Source of the DNA: Vibrio sp. DW001
Lineage (GTDB): Bacteria > Pseudomonadota > Gammaproteobacteria > Enterobacterales > Vibrionaceae
Assembly (NCBI RefSeq): GCF_029016285.1
Contig: NZ_CP091975.1
Coordinates: forward strand, 2,852,001-2,916,000
DNA: 64,000 nt
Direction: 5' to 3'
Shown: positions 8,974 through 18,014 of the stretch, in pieces
How positions within the stretch are numbered: position 1 is the first letter of the stretch
Layout of the letters: each line of letters begins with the position of its first letter
Made by a program: the position numbers and the translations under genes
The notes under the pieces: model-generated
The model's input: only the letters and a program-made list of their open reading frames with translations
What the model was told of the DNA's origin: nothing
The model's database searches: none

Positions 8974-9560
8974 TGAAATTGCTGGCAATACTGTCAGCAA
9001 TTTTGCTTCTAACCTATCCATTTGCTGTCTATTTTGGGATCGACAAACTTGGGATTGAAGCGATTGCTGTCGTTTTGATTCTCTTGTTTTTGATTCGAAT
9101 TCTAGCGGGCTCTAAGTCAAAACTTAAAGAACTGAAGTATCTAGCATGGATAACGGGAGGAATCGGAATTGTCCTCCTCTCGTTGGGAGCATTGTTGAAT
9201 CAGCAAGGTTGGCTTACTTATTATCCTGTTGTCGTCAGTACCTGCCTGCTTGTCGTCTTTTGGCTAAGCTTGTCACAAGAACAGAGCTTAATAGAACGGT
9301 TTGCTCGACTACAAGAGCCTCAACTTGACCCCAAGGCCGTGTTGTACACCAGAAACGTAACCAAAGTATGGTGTGTGTTTTTTCTCATCAATGGTTCTAT
9401 TGCTTTATCTACTTGCTTTATGCCGCTCTCCTATTGGACTTTGTATAATGGTTTTATCAGCTATATAGCCATGGGACTTCTGTTTGCTATAGAATTTATT
9501 ATACGCAAGCAGGTACAACAAAAGATAAAGGCCACTCAAACAGGCACTCATGAACAATAA
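8973..9560 (+). CDS. Integral membrane protein of the APE cluster (COG4648-like)
   Basis: This 195-residue protein has about five to six hydrophobic segments: residues 1-20, 27-45, 57-75, 82-99, 128-148 and 152-170. It has no enzyme motif I can identify. Membrane proteins of this size and position sit between the ACPs and the acyl ligase in other aryl polyene clusters (the position of apeG). It overlaps the upstream ACP stop by one base and the downstream ligase by 11 bp, so it is translated as part of the operon. Its function is unknown; a scaffold for a membrane-bound synthase would fit, but that is speculation. Confidence 0.8.
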   Translation: MKLLAILSAILLLTYPFAVYFGIDKLGIEAIAVVLILLFLIRILAGSKSKLKELKYLAWITGGIGIVLLSLGALLNQQGWLTYYPVVVSTCLLVVFWLSLSQEQSLIERFARLQEPQLDPKAVLYTRNVTKVWCVFFLINGSIALSTCFMPLSYWTLYNGFISYIAMGLLFAIEFIIRKQVQQKIKATQTGTHEQ

Positions 9561-10965
9561 CATCACACCATTACCACTGCACTCACTGGCATCCGTACTA
9601 ACAAAAGCAAATAGGGCTGACTCCCTATTTGCTTTTGGTTCTGCTGGCAACAAAACGTGGTCCCATTTCGTCAACGATGTACACCTTTACTCTCTGTGGC
9701 TTTCTAGCAAACCTCAAACTCGATGGGCAATATGCATTCACGACAGCTATTGGTTTTCGGTCGCTTTTTTCGCACTGAGTTACGCAAACAAAGAGTTGGT
9801 ATTACCGGGTAACCATCAACCAGAAGCGGTTCGCGAACTCTCATCTGAGTTTGATGCTCTAATTCATGACAAGGTCATTTTTACGCCTAATTTAATGGCA
9901 CGTGACGAGGTTGAGGTTTTCAACATTGGTTCTGAATTAACCGCATCCGCCCCACAATCTGAATTAGCTTCAGCATTAAACCTCGATAACGTCAAAGTCA
10001 CTCTTTTTACCTCCGGTTCTAGCGGAAAACCAAAAGCAATTGCAAAGACCTTGTCCCATTTCAATCATGAAATTGCTCAATTAGAACAGATATGGGGGGG
10101 AGAAATAGAATACTGTCGAGTACAAAGCACCGTATCCCATCAGCATATCTATGGACTTTTGTTCAGACTCCTTTGGCCAATCTGTACTCAACGACCGTTT
10201 GCTAGAGAAAACCTAGACTATCCAGAACAGGTCATTAGCCACGCGGACAAACAATCCATTTTAGTGAGTAGCCCTGCTCTATTGAAACGCCTAAATATAG
10301 CGTCTTCCGGTTCAGATTACCGAACGATATTTTCTTCCGGAGGTCCGCTTTCACATAAAGCGGCGATTCAGAGCAGAGAACAATTGGGGTCACTACCTTA
10401 CGAAGTCTTCGGCAGCACAGAAACGGGTGGTATCGGTTACCGACAACAACATACCGAAATGACACCTTGGCAACTATTTCCCGATGTAAAAGCAAGGCTC
10501 AATGTAGAAGGTTGCATTGCTCTGCAATCTGGTCATATTGATCCGAATAACTGGTATCAAACCAGTGATCAGTGCGAATTACTTGCAGAGGGTTATTTTT
10601 TATTGAAAGGCAGAACCGATCGCATCATCAAAATAGAAGAGAAACGTGTTTCTTTGGTCGAAGTGGAAGCCCGACTTCAAGGGTTAGAATGGATAGAGGA
10701 AGCCGCCGTCATTGCCATTGAAACCTCTGTGAGGCTAGAGTTAGTCGCGGTTATCACCTTAAGCGAACATGGAAACGCGCAGCTTGATTCCATTAGCAAA
10801 GGGCAATTTTGGATAAACATCAGGCAATCACTTAGGCAATGGCTTGAACCTATTGCTATCCCACGTCGTTATCGTATTCTTGATGACATCCCTTTAAACA
10901 GTCAGGGAAAACGCTTGGTGAAAGAGATAGAGTCTCTATTTCACCATAACTCGAACATGGGTTAG
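9550..10965 (+). CDS. apeH: AMP-dependent aryl acyl-ACP/CoA ligase (starter activation)
   Basis: This 471-residue member of the ANL adenylating family should activate the aryl carboxylate starter for loading onto an ACP. The phosphate-binding motif TLFTSGSSGKPKA lies at residues 151-163, the A5-type motif FGSTETGG at 287-294, and the motif KGRTDRIIKIEEKRVSL carries the hinge and lysine-bearing C-terminal region. It overlaps the upstream membrane protein by 11 bp. In the Xenorhabdus aryl polyene system the equivalent enzyme activates 4-hydroxybenzoate. Here an ammonia-lyase lies in the same operon, so a cinnamate or coumarate product may be the real substrate or its precursor. Confidence 0.88.
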   Translation: MNNNITPLPLHSLASVLTKANRADSLFAFGSAGNKTWSHFVNDVHLYSLWLSSKPQTRWAICIHDSYWFSVAFFALSYANKELVLPGNHQPEAVRELSSEFDALIHDKVIFTPNLMARDEVEVFNIGSELTASAPQSELASALNLDNVKVTLFTSGSSGKPKAIAKTLSHFNHEIAQLEQIWGGEIEYCRVQSTVSHQHIYGLLFRLLWPICTQRPFARENLDYPEQVISHADKQSILVSSPALLKRLNIASSGSDYRTIFSSGGPLSHKAAIQSREQLGSLPYEVFGSTETGGIGYRQQHTEMTPWQLFPDVKARLNVEGCIALQSGHIDPNNWYQTSDQCELLAEGYFLLKGRTDRIIKIEEKRVSLVEVEARLQGLEWIEEAAVIAIETSVRLELVAVITLSEHGNAQLDSISKGQFWINIRQSLRQWLEPIAIPRRYRILDDIPLNSQGKRLVKEIESLFHHNSNMG

Positions 10966-10991
10966 GTCCTCACTCTAAAATCGTAGACATA

Positions 10992-11348
10992 ATGACAAAA
11001 AGAAAACCACACATTCTATCGCAGAAAATTGAACCCTGTAATGCGACATTGTTAATCAAAGTGGATAGTGATATTCAGGATTTTGAAGGTCACTTCCCTG
11101 ACTTCGCGCTGTTGCCCGGTGTGACGCAAATAGATTGGGCGCTCTTTTATGCAAAGCAATTCCTCAATGTCTCTCGACCATTCATTGGTATGGAAGTGAT
11201 TAAGTTTCAATATCCTATCCTGCCAGATGCGATTGTTACCTTGCAGCTAGACTGGGATGAGGATAAAAACAAACTTCAGTTTGCTTATACATCTAACCAA
11301 GCAACCACGCATTCAACGGGCAAAATAAAGCTTGGTAATAAGGAATAA
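10992..11348 (+). CDS. apeI: 3-hydroxyacyl-ACP dehydratase (hot-dog fold, FabZ-like)
   Basis: This 118-residue single hot-dog domain is one of two dehydratases in the cluster. The helix motif region reads GHFPDFALLPGV, with a catalytic-type histidine at residue 34 and an aspartate at 48 in the position where FabZ has its acidic residue. It would remove water from the 3-hydroxy intermediate made by the ketoreductase, leaving trans double bonds that are not reduced, which is how a polyene arises. It stops two bases before the start of the following transferase gene and lies 26 bp after the ligase gene. Confidence 0.88.
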   Translation: MTKRKPHILSQKIEPCNATLLIKVDSDIQDFEGHFPDFALLPGVTQIDWALFYAKQFLNVSRPFIGMEVIKFQYPILPDAIVTLQLDWDEDKNKLQFAYTSNQATTHSTGKIKLGNKE

Positions 11349-11349
11349 C

Positions 11350-13029
11350 ATGTATAGAGCTTGCTTTTTAATTCCTTGCTACAACCACGGTTCGACCGTC
11401 GCTGACATCGTGGAGTCACTTCGCCTATACAATATACCGATTATACTAGTCGACGACGGCAGTGAACTAACCACGAGAACCGCCTTACAAGAACAAGCTC
11501 TTGCAAAAGACGTTACCCTTATAACCCTGTCAGAAAATCAAGGTAAGGGCGGAGCCGTAATGGCGGGATTACATGCGGCTAATACGCTGGGTTACTCACA
11601 TGCAGTTCAAATTGATGCCGATGGTCAACATGACCTTCAGACGCTACCTTCCCTTATCGCTCTATCGCAGAAAAACCCAAAAAATGTCATTTCGGGACAT
11701 CCGATATATGATGATTCGGTTCCTAAATCGAGGCTTTATGGTCGATACATTACTCACATGTGGGTATGGATAGAAACCCTCTCTTTTGAGATAAAGGACA
11801 GCATGTGTGGATTTCGTGCTTATCCAGTAAAAGAAACCGTACAGGTACTTAATAAAAATTCGATTGGCAAGCGCATGGATTTCGATACAGAGATCATGGT
11901 ACGTATGTATTGGGACGGGATCGAATTCAACTTTGTCGATACTCGTGTTATCTACCCAATTGATGGTATCTCTCATTTTGATGCGCTGTGGGATAACATC
12001 AAGATAAGTACAATGCATACCAAACTTTTTTTCGGTATGTTGCCTCGAATCCCCACGCTGTTATCTCGTAAGCGCAAAGGTCAATCTCACTGGTCGACTA
12101 AATCTGAACGTGGAACGTTAATCGGTATCAAATTACTGCTCGCCATTTATTCATTCTTAGGTCGACCAATATTTACCCTTATTTTGCGCGCCGTAATGGG
12201 CTATTACTATTTGACTGGCAGTCATGCTAGAAAAGCATCCGAACAATACATTACTCAAATTAAGGCATACCATCAGAAGAATGGGATTACCACGCCAAAA
12301 AACCTCACGTCATATCAACACCTGCTTTCTTTTGGACAAACAATATTAGACAAATTTGCGGCTTGGAAAGGCGACATCCGTTATCAAGATTTGACGGTTT
12401 CGGGTGCGGAGGTGTTGGACGATGTGGTTAAACAAAATCAAGGTATCATTCTGTTAGGTTCGCATCTGGGTAATATAGAGCTTTGTCGTGCAATGAGCAG
12501 AAAGCACAAACATCTAAAAATTAATGCTTTAGTGTTTACAGAACACGCCGAAAAATTTAATACCGTTATGAACGCGGTGAATCCAAATTCAAATTTGAAC
12601 CTAATTGAAGTAACAGAAATGGGAGCTGATACGGCAATTAAACTACAACAGAAAATAGAACAGGGTGAATGGATAGTCATCGTGGGGGATAGAACTTCGG
12701 TTTCTAAAGAGAAACGCGTTATTTGGGCAGACTTTTTAGGCAAGTCCGCCCCATTTCCACAAGGACCTTTCATGTTAGCATCCGTATTAAAAGCACCGGT
12801 ATTTTTACTGTTCGGCTTGCGAGATGAAGGAAAAGGAAAACCGCATTTCAATGTCTATTTTGAAGCCTTTAGAGACAAAATAGTTTTGCCCAGAGGCAAG
12901 CGAGAAGAAGCGTTACAAGAGGTTGTTCAAGACTATGCCCATCGGTTAGAACACCACACGATTAGTGCACCATTACAGTGGTACAATTTTTTTAATTTCT
13001 GGAATTTAAGCGACAACAATAATGACTAA
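11350..13029 (+). CDS. apeJ: Glycosyltransferase family 2 / lipid A-type acyltransferase fusion (ApeJ type)
   Basis: This 560-residue protein joins two enzymes. Residues 1-230 are a GT-A glycosyltransferase resembling dolichol-phosphate mannosyltransferase, with VDDGS (34-38) and DADGQH (89-94) for sugar nucleotide and metal binding. Residues about 260-560 are an LpxL/LpxM-like acyltransferase with the HX4E pair in SHLGNIE (H372, E377). I place the start at ATG 11350, after AAGGA; a TTG at 11332 is in frame but overlaps the dehydratase gene. Its last 8 bp overlap the ammonia-lyase gene. The fusion suggests that the pigment is linked to a sugar and acylated by one membrane-associated protein, giving a glycolipid-like anchor. 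Confidence 0.87.
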   Translation: MYRACFLIPCYNHGSTVADIVESLRLYNIPIILVDDGSELTTRTALQEQALAKDVTLITLSENQGKGGAVMAGLHAANTLGYSHAVQIDADGQHDLQTLPSLIALSQKNPKNVISGHPIYDDSVPKSRLYGRYITHMWVWIETLSFEIKDSMCGFRAYPVKETVQVLNKNSIGKRMDFDTEIMVRMYWDGIEFNFVDTRVIYPIDGISHFDALWDNIKISTMHTKLFFGMLPRIPTLLSRKRKGQSHWSTKSERGTLIGIKLLLAIYSFLGRPIFTLILRAVMGYYYLTGSHARKASEQYITQIKAYHQKNGITTPKNLTSYQHLLSFGQTILDKFAAWKGDIRYQDLTVSGAEVLDDVVKQNQGIILLGSHLGNIELCRAMSRKHKHLKINALVFTEHAEKFNTVMNAVNPNSNLNLIEVTEMGADTAIKLQQKIEQGEWIVIVGDRTSVSKEKRVIWADFLGKSAPFPQGPFMLASVLKAPVFLLFGLRDEGKGKPHFNVYFEAFRDKIVLPRGKREEALQEVVQDYAHRLEHHTISAPLQWYNFFNFWNLSDNNND

Positions 13030-14566
13030 TATAGCTCAAAACAGTGTTCAGTTTGGTTCGGACCGTCTCACCATAGAAGACGTTGTTGCCATTTCTAAAG
13101 GCGCAAAAGCTCAGCTCAATGATTCTGATGCATTTACAGGAAAAATAGACAGAGGCGTTGCTTTTCTTGAGCGATTATTAAAAGAAGAAGGGGTCATTTA
13201 TGGTGTTACCACAGGATACGGCGATTCTTGTACCGTTGCAATTCCACCCGACCTAGTCGATGAACTGCCTCTACATCTGACCCGTTTTCACGGCTGCGGG
13301 ATGGGGGATATCTTCACTCCACAACAGACTCGTGCCGTATTAGCCACTCGTCTTTGTTCGTTATCTCAAGGGTATTCTGGGGTATCTCTCGATCTATTAA
13401 ACCAGATAGTCATCCTGATAAATGAAGATATTTCACCTCGGATCCCTCAAGAAGGGTCTGTTGGCGCGAGTGGCGATCTTACGCCACTTTCCTATTTGGC
13501 CGCCGCCCTTATTGGCGAACGCGAGGTGATTTACAAGGGTAACATTCGCCCTACGTCTGAAGTGTTTGATGAGCTGCATATTGACCCGATCAAACTCAGA
13601 CCTAAAGAAGGGTTAGCCTTGATGAATGGCACCTCAGTTATGACGGCCCTTGCATGCATTGCCTATAAAAGAGCTGAATATTTAGTACAGCTCACAACGA
13701 GAATAACCGCCATGGTTTCGGTTGGTATGCAAGGCAACGAATTTCACTTTGACGAAACATTATTCGCCGTTAAACCACACCCAGGTCAGCAACAGATTGC
13801 AAGCTGGTTACGAAGTGATTTACGAGCAGAACGCCCGCCACGTAACAGTGACCGCCTGCAAGACCGGTATTCATTGCGCTGTGCACCTCATGTTGTCGGT
13901 GCACTACAAGATAGCTTACCGTGGCTACGCCAAATGATTGAAAACGAACTCAACAGTGCGAATGACAACCCCATTATCGACGGTGATAATGAACGAGTTT
14001 TACATGGCGGCCATTTTTATGGTGGCCATATTGCCATGGCAATGGATACACTCAAGACGGCGATCGCCAATCTAGCCGATTTACTCGATCGTCAAATGGC
14101 GCAGCTTATGGACTACAAATTCAACAACGGTTTACCTTTTAATCTTACTGGTGCTCAAGGTGAAAGAAAACCAATCAATCACGGCTTCAAAGCAGTACAA
14201 ATCGCCATATCCGCGTGGACAGCTGAAGCTTTAAAACAGACCATGCCTGCCAGTGTTTTCTCTCGATCTACTGAATGCCACAACCAAGATAAAGTCAGCA
14301 TGGGCACTATCGCCGCTCGTGATTGTTTAAGGGTATTAGAGTTAACCGAACAAGTTGCTTCTGCATCACTGCTTGCGGCGACTCAAGCGATAGAACTGCG
14401 TAAAAGACAAAACGAACTAGACGAGCAACATATGAGTGATACTCTAAAACAGATGCAATCCGATGTACTTGATGAATTTGAATTTGTCGATGAGGATAGA
14501 CCATTAGAAGGCGATTTGCGTAAATTTATGATGTTTATTCAACAACAGCACTGGCCACTGTATTAA
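13022..14566 (+). CDS. Aromatic amino-acid ammonia-lyase (HAL/PAL/TAL family)
   Basis: This 514-residue MIO enzyme non-oxidatively deaminates an aromatic amino acid. The cofactor-forming triad Ala-Ser-Gly is at residues 149-151 (context GSVGASGDLTPLS). The catalytic tyrosine Y60 lies before a GVTTGYG loop, where the family usually has GVNTGFG. The substrate-selectivity pair aligns to F89-H90 (context LTRFHGCG), where histidine lyases have Ser-His, Rhodobacter TAL has His-Leu and plant PAL has Phe-Leu, so histidine is an unlikely substrate. In an aryl polyene cluster it should make coumarate from tyrosine, or cinnamate from phenylalanine, as the aryl starter. It overlaps the upstream gene by 8 bp and precedes the thioesterase by 8 bp. 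Exact substrate is uncertain. Confidence 0.93.
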   Translation: MTNIAQNSVQFGSDRLTIEDVVAISKGAKAQLNDSDAFTGKIDRGVAFLERLLKEEGVIYGVTTGYGDSCTVAIPPDLVDELPLHLTRFHGCGMGDIFTPQQTRAVLATRLCSLSQGYSGVSLDLLNQIVILINEDISPRIPQEGSVGASGDLTPLSYLAAALIGEREVIYKGNIRPTSEVFDELHIDPIKLRPKEGLALMNGTSVMTALACIAYKRAEYLVQLTTRITAMVSVGMQGNEFHFDETLFAVKPHPGQQQIASWLRSDLRAERPPRNSDRLQDRYSLRCAPHVVGALQDSLPWLRQMIENELNSANDNPIIDGDNERVLHGGHFYGGHIAMAMDTLKTAIANLADLLDRQMAQLMDYKFNNGLPFNLTGAQGERKPINHGFKAVQIAISAWTAEALKQTMPASVFSRSTECHNQDKVSMGTIAARDCLRVLELTEQVASASLLAATQAIELRKRQNELDEQHMSDTLKQMQSDVLDEFEFVDEDRPLEGDLRKFMMFIQQQHWPLY

Positions 14567-14574
14567 GGGTATCT

Positions 14575-15069
14575 ATGACAGCTCATCATCAAGACAATAT
14601 CGATATGCTAGGCAATGATAAAACCCACGACGCTACCTATGCACTAGAGTCTGAAGTCATTATCAAGCCTCTTTTTCAAGATGCCGACCCAATGGGTGTT
14701 GTCTATCACGGTAACTATTTTCGGTTTTTCGAACAGGCTCGACATGCATTAATGGCAAAAATTAGCTACAGCTACCTGGAAATGAACGCGTCAGGTTATA
14801 TGTGGCCAATCATCGATACACGGGTTAAGTACGTAAAATCCATTCCTTTTGACCATGAGGTTCGAGTAGTCGCAAAACTAACCGAATGGGAAAATCGGTT
14901 GAGGGTTGATTACATCATCTTTGACAACAACACCGGAGAGCGGATGACAAAAGCACATACAACGCAAGTTGCCGTGGAGATGGCAACAAAGGAAATGTGC
15001 TTCGTTTCCCCTAAAATATTCACTGATAGAGTGGAACATTGGCATATGAACGGAGAATTCAATGATTAA
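14575..15069 (+). CDS. apeK: Acyl-CoA/ACP thioesterase (4HBT hot-dog), APE release
   Basis: This 164-residue protein is a single hot-dog thioesterase of the 4-hydroxybenzoyl-CoA thioesterase (YbgC-like) type. The signature DADPMGVVYHGNYFRFFE begins at residue 36 and includes the catalytic aspartate D38 and Y44-H45. Such enzymes cleave acyl thioesters and here could release or edit chains on the ACPs. About 20 residues precede the domain. AAGGG stands 6 bp before the ATG, and the end overlaps the next gene by 8 bp. Confidence 0.88.
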   Translation: MTAHHQDNIDMLGNDKTHDATYALESEVIIKPLFQDADPMGVVYHGNYFRFFEQARHALMAKISYSYLEMNASGYMWPIIDTRVKYVKSIPFDHEVRVVAKLTEWENRLRVDYIIFDNNTGERMTKAHTTQVAVEMATKEMCFVSPKIFTDRVEHWHMNGEFND

Positions 15070-15673
15070 GCGACTCACTATTGCGTTCTATTTATTGTTC
15101 ATTTTCTCGCCATCATTACAGGCAAAGAGCTTACAAGAGGTGCAAACATTATTGACAGCTCAAAGCCTTGTACGTGGCAATTTCGAACAACACAAAGCAA
15201 TGGCAATGTTTAGTCAACCACTCACCTCTACTGGCAATTTCGTCATCCATAAAAAGAGTGGATTGTTGTGGCAACAAACGTCTCCTTTCCCAGTAAATAT
15301 TATCCTTACTGACGATAAACTAAGCCAACAATTTGCCAGTCAGCCCGCGCAGGTAATGACAGAGAAAGAAAACCCAATGGCATTTTATTTCAGCCATATA
15401 TTCCTTTCACTGTTTGATGGTAATGCACAACAACTTAATCAACAATTCACGACATCATTTAGTGACAACGTAGAGGTTTGGACCTTAACGTTAACGCCTA
15501 ATCAAGCGCCACTTAACGCTGTGTTCAGTGATATAACGATTTCCGGAACCCTTTACATCAACCAGATAGAACTGACCGAGGTTCGCGGCGACAAGACCAC
15601 CATTCTATTTAGCAACCAAACCGAACAACCCAACACCCTGACGTCCGATGAAAGTGCCTTTTTCCATTTTTAA
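15062..15673 (+). CDS. LolA-like outer-membrane lipoprotein carrier of the APE cluster
   Basis: This 203-residue protein has a Sec signal peptide (about residues 1-20, ending SLQA before KSLQ) and the rest resembles the half-barrel LolA/LolB-like fold: VRGNFEQHKAM and FVIHKKSGLLWQ are typical of LolA. It is periplasmic. It stands next to an RND/MMPL-type exporter and a lipoprotein gene, so it probably shuttles the lipid-linked pigment across the periplasm (the position of apeL). Overlaps with both neighbours (8 bp and 26 bp) indicate one transcript. It is not the housekeeping lolA, which lies elsewhere in gammaproteobacteria. Confidence 0.86.
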   Translation: MIKRLTIAFYLLFIFSPSLQAKSLQEVQTLLTAQSLVRGNFEQHKAMAMFSQPLTSTGNFVIHKKSGLLWQQTSPFPVNIILTDDKLSQQFASQPAQVMTEKENPMAFYFSHIFLSLFDGNAQQLNQQFTTSFSDNVEVWTLTLTPNQAPLNAVFSDITISGTLYINQIELTEVRGDKTTILFSNQTEQPNTLTSDESAFFHF

Positions 15674-18014
15674 AGCGGGTATGACCCCCTTCTTCGCTGC
15701 GCATTCGGTTTCCATTCGAAGCCTTGCGCTCATCTGGCTGATAGTCATGATGGGTTGCATCGGAGTGCTGGTGCAGAAAACATTGGGAGGTAAACCATTA
15801 CCAATAGAGACGAATATTCTTGCTTTATTACCAAAAAACCAGCAAGACCCAATTGCGCAACAAGCTTTTGATAAAATAGCCAGCGCGATGAGTAATAAAG
15901 TCGTTTTCTTGTTAGAAGGCTCAGATAAAAAACAACTGACTGACGCCGCACAACAGTTTGAACAATCGATAACCACACTCGGCCTATTTTCAGACATTAC
16001 CGGTGAGATATCTGAATCAGAGCAACAAGCTTGGGCTAATTTCTATTACCCAAAACGATTCCAATTGCTTACGGATACGCAAAGCGCAAGACTCTCATCC
16101 TCTACAGGCCTTCAAACGCAATATGTAATTCAGTCTATCTACAATCCTTTTTCTGGTGTCACTGGACAAGAGTTAGCTAACGACCCCTTCTTGCTTTTTC
16201 GTGATTATTTAGCCTCGCTTTCAACCTTGTCTGGGGACTTTCAACTTGATCAGGGATACTTAAGCAAGAGTACTGAAGATAAGCACTACATATTGATTGC
16301 CGCAGAACTAAATGGCTCACCTTATAATCTGGCGATTCAAGATAAGCTTTCTGAACTTGTTATTCTGGAGCAGACACTGACCCAACAATACGCGGTTAAT
16401 GTGATGCATACAGGCGTGATTTTCTATGCGACATATGGCACTCAAAGCGCAAAATCTGAAATAAGCACCATTGGGCTCGGTTCATTAGTTGGCGTAATTG
16501 CATTATTGCTGTTGGTCTATCGAAGCCCATTGCCATTGGCCTTATCCTTACTCTCTATCAGTTGTGGATTTATTGCCGCATTTACAGGATGCCTGATTAT
16601 TTTTGGTAAAATCCATCTGTTTAGTTTGGTTTTCGGCACAAGCTTAATTGGGGTTTCCATTGACTACTCGTTTCACTACTTAACTGAGCGATTAGTCGCA
16701 GGAAAAGCATGGGACTCATATCTCGCGCTTAAACAGATATTTGGTGCGATCACACTCGGGCTAATTACCAGCTTGGTCGGTTACTTAGGTCTACTTATCG
16801 CACCATTTCCAGGCTTACAACAACTGGCACTATTTTCAGCTATTGGTCTGACCGCCGCTTATATTTCAGTCGTCGTTTGGTACCCTATATTGGCTAGACA
16901 ACCATCGAAACCACGAACGTTTCCCATAGAAACTCTATCGTTCAAATGGTTATCGCTTTGGAGTTCAACACCATTTAGGGTTATTTTCCCGAGTTTGTTG
17001 TTGATAATCGGTTGTTTTTTCCTTTCTCAAACGCATTATAACGACGATGTTCGCCAGTTGCAGGCAACACCAGTAGAACTCAAACTCATAGAACAGAAAA
17101 TTGAACAACTTTCTGGTGTTGATTCTAGCCAACAAATGTTACTGGTGTCGGCAGCCGATGAACAAGCTTTGTTAGATAATCTACATGCTTTGAGCCTAGA
17201 ACTAGACAACTGGATTGCCCTCGGTCTCATATCTGGATATCAAAACATAACGCAGTATCTGCCTAGTATCGAGCAACAAAGATTGAATTTTAGTTTAGTG
17301 GAAAAACTCTACAAATCTCAGGCGAGCGAATTACAAAATGCCGTGCAACTCACGCAAACTCCGGTATTAAAAGACGCATTTGTGCCAATTACTGTCAGCG
17401 ATTATCTACAGTCCGATAGTTCGCAACCCACGCGCTTCCTCTGGCTAGGCGATATCGCAGGTAAAAGCTATTCTATTGTGCTACTTAAGAACATTACCAA
17501 AATAACCACGGTAAGGAATTGGACCGAAGGCAATAGCGATATAAGATACCTAGATAAAACAGATGAAATATCCACTTTATTTGGCGAATATAGGGAAAAA
17601 ATAACCGAGTTACTGATTGCGGCTGTAGTGGTAATTTGGTTTATTCTCGGTTGGCAATATAGCTTCAAACAAGCAAGTAAAATGGTTGCGCCTCCTATTA
17701 TTGCCTCCATTTGTGCACTGGCAATCACCAGCCTAAATGGAACAGAGTTAAACCTATTTAATCTTCTAGCGTTGGCTCTCATTTTGGGTATAGGTATTGA
17801 TTATACGCTCTTTTTTGCACAACCTAGGCAACATAAAGGCACCCTATTAGCGATTACGTTATCGGCAATGACAACCATTCTGTCATTTGGTCTTCTCGCA
17901 ATGAGTAATACTCATGCCATCCACAGCTTTGGTATAACGGTACTAACAGGGATCTTCGTTGCATGGCTACTTGCTCCTATCGCCATGAATTTAAATATTG
18001 AAGGTAAACAATGA
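15648..18014 (+). CDS. MMPL/RND-family exporter of the APE cluster
   Basis: This 788-residue inner-membrane protein has the MMPL layout in two repeats: one N-terminal membrane helix (about 23-45), a periplasmic domain, a helix bundle (about 270-420), a second single helix (about 445), another periplasmic domain and a second bundle (about 650-780). The blocks GVSIDYSFHY and GIGIDYTLFF in the two bundles are the repeated helices with the conserved aspartate typical of hydrophobic-molecule transporters. It is the likely pump that moves the aryl polyene lipid out of the inner membrane to the LolA-like carrier. The start is uncertain: ATG 15648 overlaps the upstream gene by 26 bp; ATG 15681 is an alternative. 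Confidence 0.87.
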   Translation: MKVPFSIFKAGMTPFFAAHSVSIRSLALIWLIVMMGCIGVLVQKTLGGKPLPIETNILALLPKNQQDPIAQQAFDKIASAMSNKVVFLLEGSDKKQLTDAAQQFEQSITTLGLFSDITGEISESEQQAWANFYYPKRFQLLTDTQSARLSSSTGLQTQYVIQSIYNPFSGVTGQELANDPFLLFRDYLASLSTLSGDFQLDQGYLSKSTEDKHYILIAAELNGSPYNLAIQDKLSELVILEQTLTQQYAVNVMHTGVIFYATYGTQSAKSEISTIGLGSLVGVIALLLLVYRSPLPLALSLLSISCGFIAAFTGCLIIFGKIHLFSLVFGTSLIGVSIDYSFHYLTERLVAGKAWDSYLALKQIFGAITLGLITSLVGYLGLLIAPFPGLQQLALFSAIGLTAAYISVVVWYPILARQPSKPRTFPIETLSFKWLSLWSSTPFRVIFPSLLLIIGCFFLSQTHYNDDVRQLQATPVELKLIEQKIEQLSGVDSSQQMLLVSAADEQALLDNLHALSLELDNWIALGLISGYQNITQYLPSIEQQRLNFSLVEKLYKSQASELQNAVQLTQTPVLKDAFVPITVSDYLQSDSSQPTRFLWLGDIAGKSYSIVLLKNITKITTVRNWTEGNSDIRYLDKTDEISTLFGEYREKITELLIAAVVVIWFILGWQYSFKQASKMVAPPIIASICALAITSLNGTELNLFNLLALALILGIGIDYTLFFAQPRQHKGTLLAITLSAMTTILSFGLLAMSNTHAIHSFGITVLTGIFVAWLLAPIAMNLNIEGKQ

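Noticed and set aside
13022..14566. Reading the ammonia-lyase as histidine utilisation hutH
   Set aside because: No hutU, hutI or hutG genes are nearby, the gene sits inside the pigment operon with overlaps, and the selectivity pair is Phe-His and not Ser-His.
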